This document shows positions 53,489-62,553 of a stretch of 64,000 nucleotides of DNA, one piece after another. Below the pieces are notes generated by a model. That model was not told the DNA's origin. It saw only the letters and a program-made list of their open reading frames with translations, and made no database searches. The DNA is from an uncultured Alphaproteobacteria bacterium (GTDB taxonomy: Bacteria; Pseudomonadota; Alphaproteobacteria; Rhodobacterales; Rhodobacteraceae): NCBI GenBank assembly GCA_902573735.1, contig CACGLH010000003.1:62001-126000 (forward strand), given 5' to 3'. The translations under genes and the position numbers were made by a program. Each line of letters begins with the position of its first letter. The first letter of the stretch is position 1.

Positions 53489-54142
53489 ATGAATTTATTA
53501 CAATCAATTGATCTATATTGTGAACGACAAAATATTTTATTTTGGAGTGAACCTATTAATGCTTTAACTAATTTTTTTTTTATAGTTTTTGGTGTTTATC
53601 TATTTTTCAAAACTTTTAATGACAAATTCTCTAGAGTTCTTTCACTCGAATTGGTTATGATTGGTGTATTTTCATTTTTATTTCATACGTTTGCAAATTT
53701 ACTTACTGCAATTATGGATACTTTTTCTATCTTAATTTTTGGTTTTACTTATCTCTTTGGTGCCAATTTTTGGTTTTTAAATTTATCGATAACTAAATCT
53801 ATTTCAGGAATATTAATTTTTGTTCCCTATAGTATGTTAGTTACATTTTTTTTGCAGCAATTTTTAGGATCGATGAATGGTTCAGCCTTTTATTATTCTT
53901 ATGTTTTTTTGTTTTTGGGATATTCAATTTATTTAAGAAACAAAAACCCATATGTAAGTAAAAATTTATTTATTTGTTTTTTTATGTTATTGATCTCAGT
54001 AATTTTGAGGTCAATCGATTATAAATTTTGTTCAAATTTATCTTTAGGAACTCATTTTTTATGGCATATTTTAAATTCAATAGTTCTTGGAGTTTCTATA
54101 ATTACTTTGTACAATAAAAAAGTTTTTCTTCATAATATTTAA
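53489..54142 (+). CDS. Ceramidase-like (CREST superfamily) membrane protein
   Basis: A 217-residue protein with about seven hydrophobic segments. It begins 'YCERQNILFWSEPINALTNFFFI', contains 'FSFLFHTFANLLTAIMD' and ends with 'GTHFLWHILN'. This set of His and Asp residues within membrane segments matches the zinc-binding core of alkaline ceramidases and their bacterial relatives. Ceramidases hydrolyse the amide of ceramides; whether this organism makes sphingolipids is not known from the window. Another amide hydrolase role is possible. Confidence 0.75.
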   Translation: MNLLQSIDLYCERQNILFWSEPINALTNFFFIVFGVYLFFKTFNDKFSRVLSLELVMIGVFSFLFHTFANLLTAIMDTFSILIFGFTYLFGANFWFLNLSITKSISGILIFVPYSMLVTFFLQQFLGSMNGSAFYYSYVFLFLGYSIYLRNKNPYVSKNLFICFFMLLISVILRSIDYKFCSNLSLGTHFLWHILNSIVLGVSIITLYNKKVFLHNI

Positions 54143-54159
54143 AATGATCTAACATATCA

Positions 54160-54789
54160 TTATAAATAAATATAAATCAAATTGAATGATATCATTATCA
54201 TTATTATACCCAATGAAATATTGATTTTTTTCCATAAATTAGGTGACTTAATGAGTGGACCAATCTTAAATCCCATGTATCCTAAAAAGAAGAAAAATAA
54301 AAAACTAGAACTGATTGCACCCAACAAAAAAGAGAACTGTTTTTCTGATTGTACTGAATTAGATATACTACCTATTAAAAAAACAGTATCTAAATATACA
54401 TGCGGGTTTAACCAAGTTATACCTGAAATCGCTAATATTGTTTTATATAGATTTCTATTATTTGTATGTGAGATTTGAATATCTAAATTACTCTCTTGGT
54501 CAAAATACAGCCCTTCCCTTATTTTTAAAACTCCATAACTTAACAACCATAAAAAACCAATCAATATTATAAAGTTTTGAAGTATAACATTATTTTCTAT
54601 TATTAAATATAAGCCGGAGTATCCTATTAAAATTAGTAATGCGTCAGATAAAGAGCAAAATAAACAGACGATCATAACATATTTGCCAATTAGACCTTGA
54701 TTAAAAACAAATAAATTTTGAGCGCCAATTGCTATTATTAATGAAAATCCTAATAACAATCCTTGTATATACGAAAAAAATATAACCAA
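54160..54789 (-). CDS. LysE/ArgO-family amino-acid exporter
   Basis: A 209-residue, six-segment membrane protein. The N-terminal 'GLLLGFSLIIAIGAQNLFVFNQGL' with 'GAQN' is the ArgO/LysE signature, distinct from the 'TPGP' form at 39911. 'GITWLNPHVYLDTVFLIGS' is the second family block. It likely exports basic or related amino acids, but this is by family only. It is followed eleven bases upstream on the same strand by an EamA gene, so the two exporters may share a transcript. Confidence 0.9.
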   Translation of the reverse strand: MVIFFSYIQGLLLGFSLIIAIGAQNLFVFNQGLIGKYVMIVCLFCSLSDALLILIGYSGLYLIIENNVILQNFIILIGFLWLLSYGVLKIREGLYFDQESNLDIQISHTNNRNLYKTILAISGITWLNPHVYLDTVFLIGSISNSVQSEKQFSFLLGAISSSFLFFFFLGYMGFKIGPLIKSPNLWKKINISLGIIMIMISFNLIYIYL

Positions 54790-54799
54790 AATAAATAAA

Positions 54800-55678
54800 T
54801 CAATTTAATTTTGTTTTTAAACTTAAGTAAAAAGTAGCTAATATGATTATTAATGTACCTATTATAAAATTTAATCCTAGATCTTCATCAAAAATATAAA
54901 TTCCTACTATATAAGCAAATGGAATTGATAGGTATTGAAAAGGTGCTAAAATTACTGCCGGTGCTAAAGATCTACTAAAAGCTAATAAAAATTGTTGAAT
55001 ACTTGATAATAATCCACAACAAATTAAAATTGACAAAGTACTCAAATTTTGGGGTATTTCTTCTCTTGAAATGATAAAAGCTAAAGTCAAAATTATAGCA
55101 CCTGATATATTGTACCATAAAGCTGTACTAATAGGCTCGTCATAATTTCCAAGTTTTCTAAGGTAAATATTTAGTAAAGCCGCAAAAAAAGCGGAATTTA
55201 GACCCCAGAAAATTCCAAAATTTAACCATCCAGATTTTTCAGGATCAATTATTATTATTGAACCTAATAATCCAAATATTACAGCAAACCATCTTTTTAA
55301 TTCTACTTTCTCATAAAGCATTATCGGTGCCATAATTGTAATGAATATAGTCACAAGCTGTCCAAGAGCTATAGTTTTACCAATACCTATTAATGAAATA
55401 GCAATAAAATATGAGGTAAGTCCAGTTATTCCAATAATTATTCTAGCAATAAGGGTTTTCTTCTTATTGATATGCAAAAAAAACTTTCCTCTTTGTGATA
55501 ATCCAACTGTAAAAAGTATTGGTAAACAGAATAAATATCTAAAGAATAAAATTGTAACAATTGAGACGTTTGGAGATAAAAACTTTACAAATGTTGCAAT
55601 TGCAGTGAGTGTGAGTATTTCTAAAATACATGTTACAACACCCAAAGGTATTTTATCATCATTTTTTGAATAATACAT
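54800..55678 (-). CDS. EamA-family (DMT) transporter
   Basis: A 292-residue protein with ten hydrophobic segments in two EamA repeats: 'TLTAIATFVKFLSPNVSIVTILFFRYLF' opens the first, read in pieces, and 'FGIFWGLNSAFFAALLNIYLRKL' opens the second. It resembles the RarD/S-adenosylmethionine-uptake-like branch in its 'FRYLFCLPIL' segment, but the substrate is open. It precedes the ArgO-type gene in the same direction. Confidence 0.88.
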   Translation of the reverse strand: MYYSKNDDKIPLGVVTCILEILTLTAIATFVKFLSPNVSIVTILFFRYLFCLPILFTVGLSQRGKFFLHINKKKTLIARIIIGITGLTSYFIAISLIGIGKTIALGQLVTIFITIMAPIMLYEKVELKRWFAVIFGLLGSIIIIDPEKSGWLNFGIFWGLNSAFFAALLNIYLRKLGNYDEPISTALWYNISGAIILTLAFIISREEIPQNLSTLSILICCGLLSSIQQFLLAFSRSLAPAVILAPFQYLSIPFAYIVGIYIFDEDLGLNFIIGTLIIILATFYLSLKTKLN

Positions 55679-55711
55679 TAATTTACCTTAAGAAATTAGA
55701 TAAAGTGATAT

Positions 55712-56080
55712 TTAATTTAGATCTATTTGGTAAGACTTTAATTTTTCTAATTTGATAATCTCTAATGCTTTTTCATTAGTTGATAATAATTTAACTCTAG
55801 GAGCAAAACCTTCTTTTTCAGCTTCTAGCCAGCGAGCAGCACATAAACACCATCCATCTCCGGGATTAAGACCAGGAAAATCGAATTCTGGTCTGGGTGT
55901 TGATAAATCGTTACCTTGAGATTTTGAAAATTCTAAAAATTCTTTTGTTACTATTACGCAAACTGTATGACTTCCCGTATCTAGTTTATTAGTGTTACAA
56001 CAGCCATCTCGAAAAAAACCAGTCATAGGGCTTTCATTGCAAATTTCTAAATCAGTTCCAAGAACGTTTTTTTGTTTCAT
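55712..56080 (-). CDS. DUF2237 family protein
   Basis: A 122-residue soluble protein with the family hallmarks 'NVLGTDLEICNESPMTGFFRDGCC', 'GSHTVCVIVTKEFLEFSKSQGNDLSTPRPEFDFPGL' (both read in pieces) and 'GDGWCLCAARWLEAE'. The conserved cysteines suggest metal or redox chemistry, but the function is unknown. It lies 16 bases downstream of the phhB-like gene on the same strand. Confidence 0.88.
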   Translation of the reverse strand: MKQKNVLGTDLEICNESPMTGFFRDGCCNTNKLDTGSHTVCVIVTKEFLEFSKSQGNDLSTPRPEFDFPGLNPGDGWCLCAARWLEAEKEGFAPRVKLLSTNEKALEIIKLEKLKSYQIDLN

Positions 56081-56096
56081 TATATTCTCAATAATA

Positions 56097-56447
56097 TCAT
56101 TGAAATTTTGAGTTATAAAGTTCTTCAGTTTTGGAGGATAAAATAAAATCGTTTACATGAAGAGATTGTATTTTATGACTCCACCAGCTAATCGTAACTT
56201 TTCCGTATTCTAAAAGAATACTTGGATGATGACCTTCTTCTTCAGCTAAATCACTAATTATATTTGTGAATTTTTGAGCAGTAGAAAAGTCATTAAATTT
56301 AAATTCTCTTCTTAATTGAGGAAATTCAACATCTGTTGCCAAATACCATTCATTATGATTTTTTAAAAAATCCTCAATTTCTGATTGTGTTGCTTTTGGA
56401 GCATCTACTGAACAGGCTTCACATATTTTATTTGAGTAATCTATCAT
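56097..56447 (-). CDS. phhB: Pterin-4-alpha-carbinolamine dehydratase
   Basis: Regenerates the pterin cofactor of aromatic amino acid hydroxylases, or acts in molybdopterin or folate-related metabolism. The 116-residue protein has the active-site segment 'EEGHHPSILLEYGKVTISWWSH' (read in pieces) with the conserved His-His-Pro and the later His. No phenylalanine hydroxylase gene is nearby, so its pathway is open. It is likely cotranscribed with the DUF2237 gene. Confidence 0.9.
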   Translation of the reverse strand: MIDYSNKICEACSVDAPKATQSEIEDFLKNHNEWYLATDVEFPQLRREFKFNDFSTAQKFTNIISDLAEEEGHHPSILLEYGKVTISWWSHKIQSLHVNDFILSSKTEELYNSKFQ

Positions 56448-56542
56448 TTCACTACTAACCTTTAATTATATTTCTAATATACTCTTTTAATAAAAATTAA
56501 AATACTTAGATCATAAACATATTCAAATCATACTATTTATTT

Positions 56543-57085
56543 ATGTCAGTTCTCTTACAAACTCAAGGTATTCATCATATTACTCTAAATGGTGCTGATA
56601 GAAAAACTTCAATAGATTTTTGGCAAGACATTTTAGGTATGAAATTAATCTTTGAACAACCTAATTTGGACGATTTGTCAATTAATCATCTGTATTTTGA
56701 CTGTGGCGATGGCAGAACGATTACTGTTTTTACTAATGAAAGTAGAAAACCTGATTTAATTAAAAAAGATAATTATAAAGGTATTGTTCACCACATAGCT
56801 TTTTGGGTAAGTCAAAGTGTAATAAGAATAGCTCAAGAAAAACTACAAGAAAATAAGATTAATAATTCAGGTATTAAAGACAGAGGATTTATGGATTCCC
56901 TCTATTTTAAGGAACCATTAGGATTACTAATTGAATTGGCTAGTTATAAATTCGATCCTCCTTTTGGTTACACGCATGGTCAAGTACTTGAAAAAGCACA
57001 TAGCTTAAGAGTTAAAAGAGGTGCAAATAATATTGAAGACATAGATGTTGCATCTGCAATAAAGTGTCTTGTATGGGAACGATAA
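56543..57085 (+). CDS. VOC/glyoxalase-family protein
   Basis: A 180-residue protein with two beta-alpha-beta-beta-beta modules. The first starts 'GIHHITLNGADRKTSIDFWQDILGM' (read in pieces, with His11-His12). The second contains 'GIVHHIAFWV' and ends 'FKEPLGLLIELAS', giving likely metal ligands His, His and Glu. Family members include extradiol dioxygenases, glyalase-type lyases and fosfomycin resistance enzymes; the reaction cannot be named. The C-terminal extension beyond the fold (about 40 residues) is longer than in minimal VOC proteins. Confidence 0.8.
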   Translation: MSVLLQTQGIHHITLNGADRKTSIDFWQDILGMKLIFEQPNLDDLSINHLYFDCGDGRTITVFTNESRKPDLIKKDNYKGIVHHIAFWVSQSVIRIAQEKLQENKINNSGIKDRGFMDSLYFKEPLGLLIELASYKFDPPFGYTHGQVLEKAHSLRVKRGANNIEDIDVASAIKCLVWER

Positions 57086-57103
57086 ATTTAAATAGTTTAA
57101 TTT

Positions 57104-57484
57104 TTACACCATTTTATTACCTGCTTTTATCCAGGCTTCTGATCCTCCTTGAAGGTTGCTTACATCACTAAATCCCATATCTTGTAAAGTTTTTGTAGCT
57201 AATGCTCCTTGTCCACCTGCTCCACAATAAATAATAATTTTTTTACTACTATCTATTTCTTTTATTCTAAAGGGGTTATTTTCCCTCTGATCTGAATAGA
57301 ATTCTAAAAATCCTCGATTAGCATGTATAGCATTTGGAATCATTCCTGATTTACTAATTACATCTTTAGATTGAACATCGATTATTATAACACCTGGTTG
57401 GTTGATAATTAATTCAAGTTCTTTAACAGTTATGGTTTTTATCTCTGCATTTGCTTCATCTAGCAGATCAATAAAACTTTTCAT
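57104..57484 (-). CDS. Rhodanese-domain protein
   Basis: A single-domain sulfurtransferase-like protein of 126 residues. The catalytic Cys87 lies in 'IIIYCGAGGQGALATKTL' and the fold ends with 'DVSNLQGGSEAWIKAG', the usual terminal signature. The active-site loop 'CGAGGQ' is slightly different from the common 'CxxGxR', so substrate preference is uncertain. It stands alone, convergent to the VOC gene. Confidence 0.88.
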   Translation of the reverse strand: MKSFIDLLDEANAEIKTITVKELELIINQPGVIIIDVQSKDVISKSGMIPNAIHANRGFLEFYSDQRENNPFRIKEIDSSKKIIIYCGAGGQGALATKTLQDMGFSDVSNLQGGSEAWIKAGNKMV

Positions 57485-57580
57485 GAAAATACCTATTTTT
57501 TAAAATTGAAGTTACTGAGTTTAAAAAAAATTAGTTATGAATATATATCTCAATATTAAATTTTTTTTCGGATTGTGTAA

Positions 57581-58297
57581 ATGTCAAGAAATATTGTTAT
57601 AATTGGTGCTTCAGGAACAATTGGTTCTTCACTCGTAAATATTTATAAAAAAAATTCTGATAATCAAGTTTATGCATTTTCTCGCGGGTATAATTATCAC
57701 CGTGATGCAAATTTAATTATGGATGACATTGATATTTTAGATGAAGAATCTATGCAAAAAATAGTCAAGAAATATTTTACAGAAAGTTCAATAGATATTT
57801 TGATAATAGCAACAGGTTTATTACATAATGAAATTATATTTCCGGAAAAATCAATTAGAGAGATATCATTAAAAAAATTTCAAACTGTATTTAATATTAA
57901 TACATTCGCTCCAGCCTTAATTTTTAAACATTTTTTTAATTCTATTTCTCGCGAAAGAAAATCTGTTTTTGCTGCATTTTCTGCTAGAGTAGGCAGTATA
58001 TCGGATAATAAAATAGGGGGTTGGCATAGTTATCGAGCTTCAAAATCTGCCTTAAACATGATCATAAAAAATTTTAGCATAGAAATTAGTAGAAAATATA
58101 AAAACAATATTATTGTCGGATTACATCCTGGGACTGTTGACAGTAAACTTTCAAAACCATTTCAAAAGAATGTACCAACTGAAAAATTATTTTCTGGTGA
58201 ATATTCTGCTTTAAAAATAGTTAAAGTACTGGATAGTTTAAGTATTCAAGATACAGGAAAGTGTTTTGATTTCAACTCTTTAGAAGTTTTTCCTTAA
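57581..58297 (+). CDS. Short-chain dehydrogenase/reductase
   Basis: A 238-residue Rossmann oxidoreductase. The nucleotide-binding 'GASGTIGSSL' begins at residue 9 and the catalytic pair is Tyr151-Lys155 in 'YRASKSALNM'. The C-terminal 'HPGTVDSKLSKPFQKNVP' resembles CsgA/C-factor-like SDR proteins. The conserved catalytic Ser is probably in 'AAFSARVGS'. The substrate is unknown. It precedes the M3 peptidase gene by 15 bases, so the two may share an operon. Confidence 0.88.
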   Translation: MSRNIVIIGASGTIGSSLVNIYKKNSDNQVYAFSRGYNYHRDANLIMDDIDILDEESMQKIVKKYFTESSIDILIIATGLLHNEIIFPEKSIREISLKKFQTVFNINTFAPALIFKHFFNSISRERKSVFAAFSARVGSISDNKIGGWHSYRASKSALNMIIKNFSIEISRKYKNNIIVGLHPGTVDSKLSKPFQKNVPTEKLFSGEYSALKIVKVLDSLSIQDTGKCFDFNSLEVFP

Positions 58298-58312
58298 TTT
58301 GGAGTAAGATAT

Positions 58313-60322
58313 ATGATTAACCCATTATTAAAAGAATTATCAAATAATAATAGAATACCTCCATTTGATATTATTAAAAATTCTCAATTTAAAGAAGCTG
58401 TCATTTTTTCAATAAATAAACAAATCTCAACGATTGAAAAAATTTGTTCAGCAAGAAGTAAACCAACATTTAGAAATACAATAATTCCTTTTTTAAATTC
58501 AGGAAATAAACTTACTGAAATATTATCAATATTTTTTTCTTTTTGTTCTACGGACCTTACAAAAGAAAGAGAAAGTATCAGAAAAGAATTGCTTCCAACG
58601 ATTTCTGAACATTATTCAAGTATTTATCAAAATGAAAAACTATTCGATCGAATTAATAAAATACCAGAATTTAAGAAAAATACTGAATTGGGAATAGAAC
58701 AAAATAGAGTTTTGCATCTATTAAAAAGAGACTTTATTAGGTCTGGTATAGATTTAAAAATTGAAGATAAAACTGAATATAGAAAAATTATAAAAAAATT
58801 ATCAATATTAGGCGTTAATTTTTCTCAAAACATAATAAAAGATGAAAAAGATTGGATATATTTTCTAAAAAAGAAAGATATAGCCAGTCTTCCTAAATTT
58901 TTGGTAAATGATTTAAAATTTTTGGCAAAATCTAATGGTAAAAAAGGCTATGCCATTAATTTAAAAGAAGCTCTAATTCTCCCTTTTTTAAAGTTTTCAG
59001 ATAATAGAAAATTAAGAAAAAAAGTTTTAAAAAGTTGGAAATCAAGAGGTCTTAAATCTGGTAATTCAGAAATAATAAAAAAAACTATTATATTGAGGCA
59101 AAAATTAGCACTTTTATTAGGTTATAAATCTTTCTCTAATTACCGTTTAGAGACTGAAATGGCCAAAGAACCTGAGACAGTACGTAATTTTCTATTAGAT
59201 ATATGGGATCCTACTAAGAAAAAAGTAAAAAATGAAATTTCTGAATTAAATCGATTACTTCACATTGATGGCTATTTGGGAAAAATCAAACCATGGGACT
59301 GGAGGTATTATGCTGAAAAAAAACGAGAAGAACAATTTAATTTTAATGAGGATGATGTTAAATCATACTTCCAATTAGATAAGTTAATAGAGGCTATATC
59401 ATATTCTTGTAATAGACTTTTTAATTTAAAATTAAATAAGGTTGACATGAATGCTTATCATAAAGATTGCAAAGTCTTTGAAGTATTGAAACATAATCAG
59501 CGTATTGGTTTATTTATCGGTGACTACTATGCACGTGAAGGTAAAAGATCCGGTGCTTGGTGTTCAACGTTTAAAAGTCAGTCTAAAGTAAATGGAAAAA
59601 GATTAAATCCAATAGTTCTTAATGTTTGTAATTTTAGTAAACCTCAAAAAGGAATGCCTTGTCTTTTGACTTTTGACGAAGCAAAGACATTATTTCATGA
59701 ATTTGGTCATGCACTTCACCAGTTATTATCTGATGTAAATTTTGAAATGTTGTCGGGAACTTCTGTTTCAAGAGATTTTGTTGAATTACCTAGCCAGTGG
59801 TTTGAACATTGGTTAGAAAGTAAGGAGATATTAAAAAAGTTTACAAGTCATTATAAAACAAAAAAAAATATTTCTTCGAAACTTTTAAAAAATGTTATTT
59901 CATCTAGAACTTTTAATTCTGGTTTTGATACTACTGAATATTTAGCCTCAGCTATTATGGATATAAAGTTACATTCAGAAAAACCTATATCCAATCCAAT
60001 AAAATTAGAAAAAAAATATCTCAATAAAATTGGTCTTACTAAAGCTATTTATCCAAGGCATAATTTAGCTCAATTCCAGCATATATTTAGTGGAGGTGGT
60101 TATGCTTCTGCTTATTATAGCTACATGTGGTCTGAAATGATGGATGAGGATGCCTATTCAGCTTTTAAAGAGACTGGTGATATATTCGACAAAAAAACGG
60201 CGAAAAGCTTTGAAAAAAATATATTATCTAAGGGTGGTACAAAAGAACCTGAAATACTTTATAAAGCATTTAGAAAAAAATTACCAGATCCTCAGATTTT
60301 AATTAAAAGTAGAAATTTATAG
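58313..60322 (+). CDS. M3-family oligopeptidase (PrlC/Dcp type)
   Basis: Cytoplasmic zinc oligopeptidase of 669 residues that degrades short peptides and released signal peptides. The zinc-binding 'FHEFGHALHQLLS' has His462, Glu463 and His466, and the third ligand is downstream in the 'SGTSVSRDFVELPSQWFEHW' block (read in pieces). The helical lid region occupies the N-terminal half. Length and motif order match oligopeptidase A or dipeptidyl carboxypeptidase; I cannot choose between them. Confidence 0.93.
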   Translation: MINPLLKELSNNNRIPPFDIIKNSQFKEAVIFSINKQISTIEKICSARSKPTFRNTIIPFLNSGNKLTEILSIFFSFCSTDLTKERESIRKELLPTISEHYSSIYQNEKLFDRINKIPEFKKNTELGIEQNRVLHLLKRDFIRSGIDLKIEDKTEYRKIIKKLSILGVNFSQNIIKDEKDWIYFLKKKDIASLPKFLVNDLKFLAKSNGKKGYAINLKEALILPFLKFSDNRKLRKKVLKSWKSRGLKSGNSEIIKKTIILRQKLALLLGYKSFSNYRLETEMAKEPETVRNFLLDIWDPTKKKVKNEISELNRLLHIDGYLGKIKPWDWRYYAEKKREEQFNFNEDDVKSYFQLDKLIEAISYSCNRLFNLKLNKVDMNAYHKDCKVFEVLKHNQRIGLFIGDYYAREGKRSGAWCSTFKSQSKVNGKRLNPIVLNVCNFSKPQKGMPCLLTFDEAKTLFHEFGHALHQLLSDVNFEMLSGTSVSRDFVELPSQWFEHWLESKEILKKFTSHYKTKKNISSKLLKNVISSRTFNSGFDTTEYLASAIMDIKLHSEKPISNPIKLEKKYLNKIGLTKAIYPRHNLAQFQHIFSGGGYASAYYSYMWSEMMDEDAYSAFKETGDIFDKKTAKSFEKNILSKGGTKEPEILYKAFRKKLPDPQILIKSRNL

Positions 60323-60398
60323 TTTTTAAAAAAAAATAAAAGTACTATTAATTGTTATTAAACAATATCTGATCTTATTATTTAAATATTATTTTTTT

Positions 60399-61352
60399 AT
60401 GTTTCTAAGCTCTCTTTCTCCACTTGCTAAAAGTGGTATATTATTAACTTTAGGGTTATCGATATTTGGTTTTGCGGACAATTTAACTTTACTTGTTTCT
60501 GATGAAGTGAGTGTTGGGCAGTTCCATTTTTCAAGATCATTAAGTGCAATAATTATTGTCATTATGTTTGCTTATTTTAGTAAGACGTATTTAGTAATTA
60601 AAAATTGGACAGCAATTATTTTTCGTACATTTTTCAATGTCATTTCTATGATTTTATATTTTTCTGTTATTCCAATGATGCCAATCGCTGAGGCTGGTGC
60701 TGGTTTATTCACTTCACCAATTTTTGTGTTAATATTCTCTTTTTTATTTTTAAAAGAAAATATTACTTTAAAACAAATTTTTGCGTTTTCTTTGGGAATT
60801 TTAGGTGTTTATCTAATTGTTGGAGGAAATTTGCAACCTACAATTTATCATTTTTTTCCTATTTTAGCAGGTGCAACTTATGCAGTAGGTGCAATTATAA
60901 CAAATAAATATCTTCAAGAAGAAGAACCACTTTCAATTCTCCTTTGCTTTTTGTTTTCTATTGGTTTAATTGGTTTAATTATCTCTTTATTTTTTACATA
61001 TTATCCTGTTGATGTAACTATATCTGAAAAAGCTCCTTTTATTTATAGACCTTGGCAAGGTCAAAACTTATATTTTTGGATAATAATGTTTTTTCTTGGA
61101 TTTTTATCCTCAGTTGCAATTTATTTAATAATAAAGGCCTATCAATTATCTAAACCAACTTTTGCAGCTATTTATGAATATACATATTTAATTTCTGCTG
61201 GTTTTTTTAGCTGGCTGTTTTGGGGAATTGTTCCAAATTTCTATGGTTTTATTGGAATATTTTCTATTATAATTGCTGGTACACTAATAATAATCAGTAA
61301 TTCAACACAAAATGAAAAATTTACTAAATTAACAGAGATTAAGGATAAATAA
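60399..61352 (+). CDS. EamA-family (DMT) transporter
   Basis: A 317-residue membrane protein with two EamA repeats (ten segments). 'SRSLSAIIIVIMFAYFSK' opens the first and 'YHFFPILAGATYAVGAIITNKYL' the second, both read in pieces. The stop codon overlaps the ATG of the following 109-residue protein (TAATG), so the two are translationally coupled. It is the third EamA gene in about 10 kb. The substrate is unknown. Confidence 0.88.
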   Translation: MFLSSLSPLAKSGILLTLGLSIFGFADNLTLLVSDEVSVGQFHFSRSLSAIIIVIMFAYFSKTYLVIKNWTAIIFRTFFNVISMILYFSVIPMMPIAEAGAGLFTSPIFVLIFSFLFLKENITLKQIFAFSLGILGVYLIVGGNLQPTIYHFFPILAGATYAVGAIITNKYLQEEEPLSILLCFLFSIGLIGLIISLFFTYYPVDVTISEKAPFIYRPWQGQNLYFWIIMFFLGFLSSVAIYLIIKAYQLSKPTFAAIYEYTYLISAGFFSWLFWGIVPNFYGFIGIFSIIIAGTLIIISNSTQNEKFTKLTEIKDK

Positions 61353-61681
61353 TGAATGAATCTAAACTAATGAGTTATATTACATCAGATTTTGCCTCAA
61401 AAAGTGATATGAAAGTTGGAGCTGAAGAATGGCAAGCAATAATACAAGAAATGCTTCCTAAATTTAAAAAAGCTGGCGCTATCAGACAAACTGTTAGTCA
61501 GATTTGGAATAAAGAAGGTGTTTTTAGATTAGGAAATATGTGGGAATACAAAGACGAGAAAGCATTTATTGAATGTCAAAAATTATTTAGAGAAGCAGAA
61601 ATGAAATTTGATCAAAAAGCACAAATTTCTGTCAAGAATTTTTCAAACCGTGGAATTATTCTTTATGATGTCATTTTATAA
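61352..61681 (+). CDS. Small protein coupled to the EamA transporter gene
   Basis: A 109-residue soluble protein with no signal peptide. Its pattern of beta strands and helices ('GVFRLGNMWEYKDEKAFIECQKLF', read in pieces) resembles small alpha/beta barrel (ferredoxin-like, ABM or NIPSNAP-type) proteins, but I do not recognise a named family. The one-base stop-start overlap with the transporter gene suggests a shared function. It is convergent with the sirtuin gene, two bases away. Confidence 0.7.
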   Translation: MNESKLMSYITSDFASKSDMKVGAEEWQAIIQEMLPKFKKAGAIRQTVSQIWNKEGVFRLGNMWEYKDEKAFIECQKLFREAEMKFDQKAQISVKNFSNRGIILYDVIL

Positions 61682-61683
61682 TT

Positions 61684-62439
61684 TTAACTAATTGAATTAT
61701 TACAGTATTCTGCAGCATTCATTTTATGATATACTATGTTAGAATATTGAATTTTGATTGGATTAGGATCAACTATTTCAATTGGCAAGTTTTTTTCTAT
61801 AGCAATTTCTAGCGCAATATTAGTAATATTTACACTAAATGATGTACCCATAAATATTATTTTTGAGCAATTTTCCATCCAAGATAATGACTCATTAAAT
61901 CTAAAATTCTCTGTGTAAATCTCATCAAAAAGCAAAACTAGGGGTTTAAAAGAAACACCTTTTTCTGGTGAATACTTAGAATTTTTAATTGGTATTTTAA
62001 ATTTTTCTAAAAGAACTTTTTTAAGTTTTAAATCATCATGTAAATATTCTTTATCAATTTCATCCCAATTGGCATCTATTGGTTTTTGAATAATTTCCTG
62101 ATCATCAAAAATTACTAACTTATCAATGCTTCCATGGATAGCAATATAATTTTTATTACCAGCCTTTCTATCCAATCCATCTATATTTTGAGTAATTAGA
62201 CGTTTATTAGATAACCAATAGTGAGTTTTATTTGGTTTTATATTTTTCAAAGCAATGAATCTTTTGAAATACCATAATAGAAATTCTCCAGGGTCATTTT
62301 CATACATGTTTCTAGTTGCCATTTCCTGAGGTGTATAATTTATACTTCCAACAGTCCATAATCCATCATTGCCTCTAAAAGTAGGAATACCGCTTTCAGC
62401 ACTAACCCCAGCACCAGTTATATAAAGTAAATTATTCAT
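61684..62439 (-). CDS. Sir2-family (sirtuin) protein without zinc-binding cysteines
   Basis: NAD-dependent deacylase fold of 251 residues. The NAD-binding 'ITGAGVSAESGIPTFRG' starts at residue 7, 'TQNIDGLD' is at 83-90, and the catalytic His102 lies in 'AIHGS'. The 'GTSFSVNI' block follows near the end. The segment between the His and 'KPLVLLFDEIY', which in ordinary sirtuins holds four zinc-binding cysteines, contains none. The zinc module is therefore lost or replaced. Protein deacylation is plausible but not certain. Confidence 0.85.
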   Translation of the reverse strand: MNNLLYITGAGVSAESGIPTFRGNDGLWTVGSINYTPQEMATRNMYENDPGEFLLWYFKRFIALKNIKPNKTHYWLSNKRLITQNIDGLDRKAGNKNYIAIHGSIDKLVIFDDQEIIQKPIDANWDEIDKEYLHDDLKLKKVLLEKFKIPIKNSKYSPEKGVSFKPLVLLFDEIYTENFRFNESLSWMENCSKIIFMGTSFSVNITNIALEIAIEKNLPIEIVDPNPIKIQYSNIVYHKMNAAEYCNNSIS

Positions 62440-62553
62440 ATTTCATTGTCTAAAAGTTTAAAAAAAGATTTTCTATCTAATTTATCTTAAAAAATATTTA
62501 CTTGGCTCACTTCATAGACATCTTGAAAAAAAAGTAAACTTATTTAATTATTT

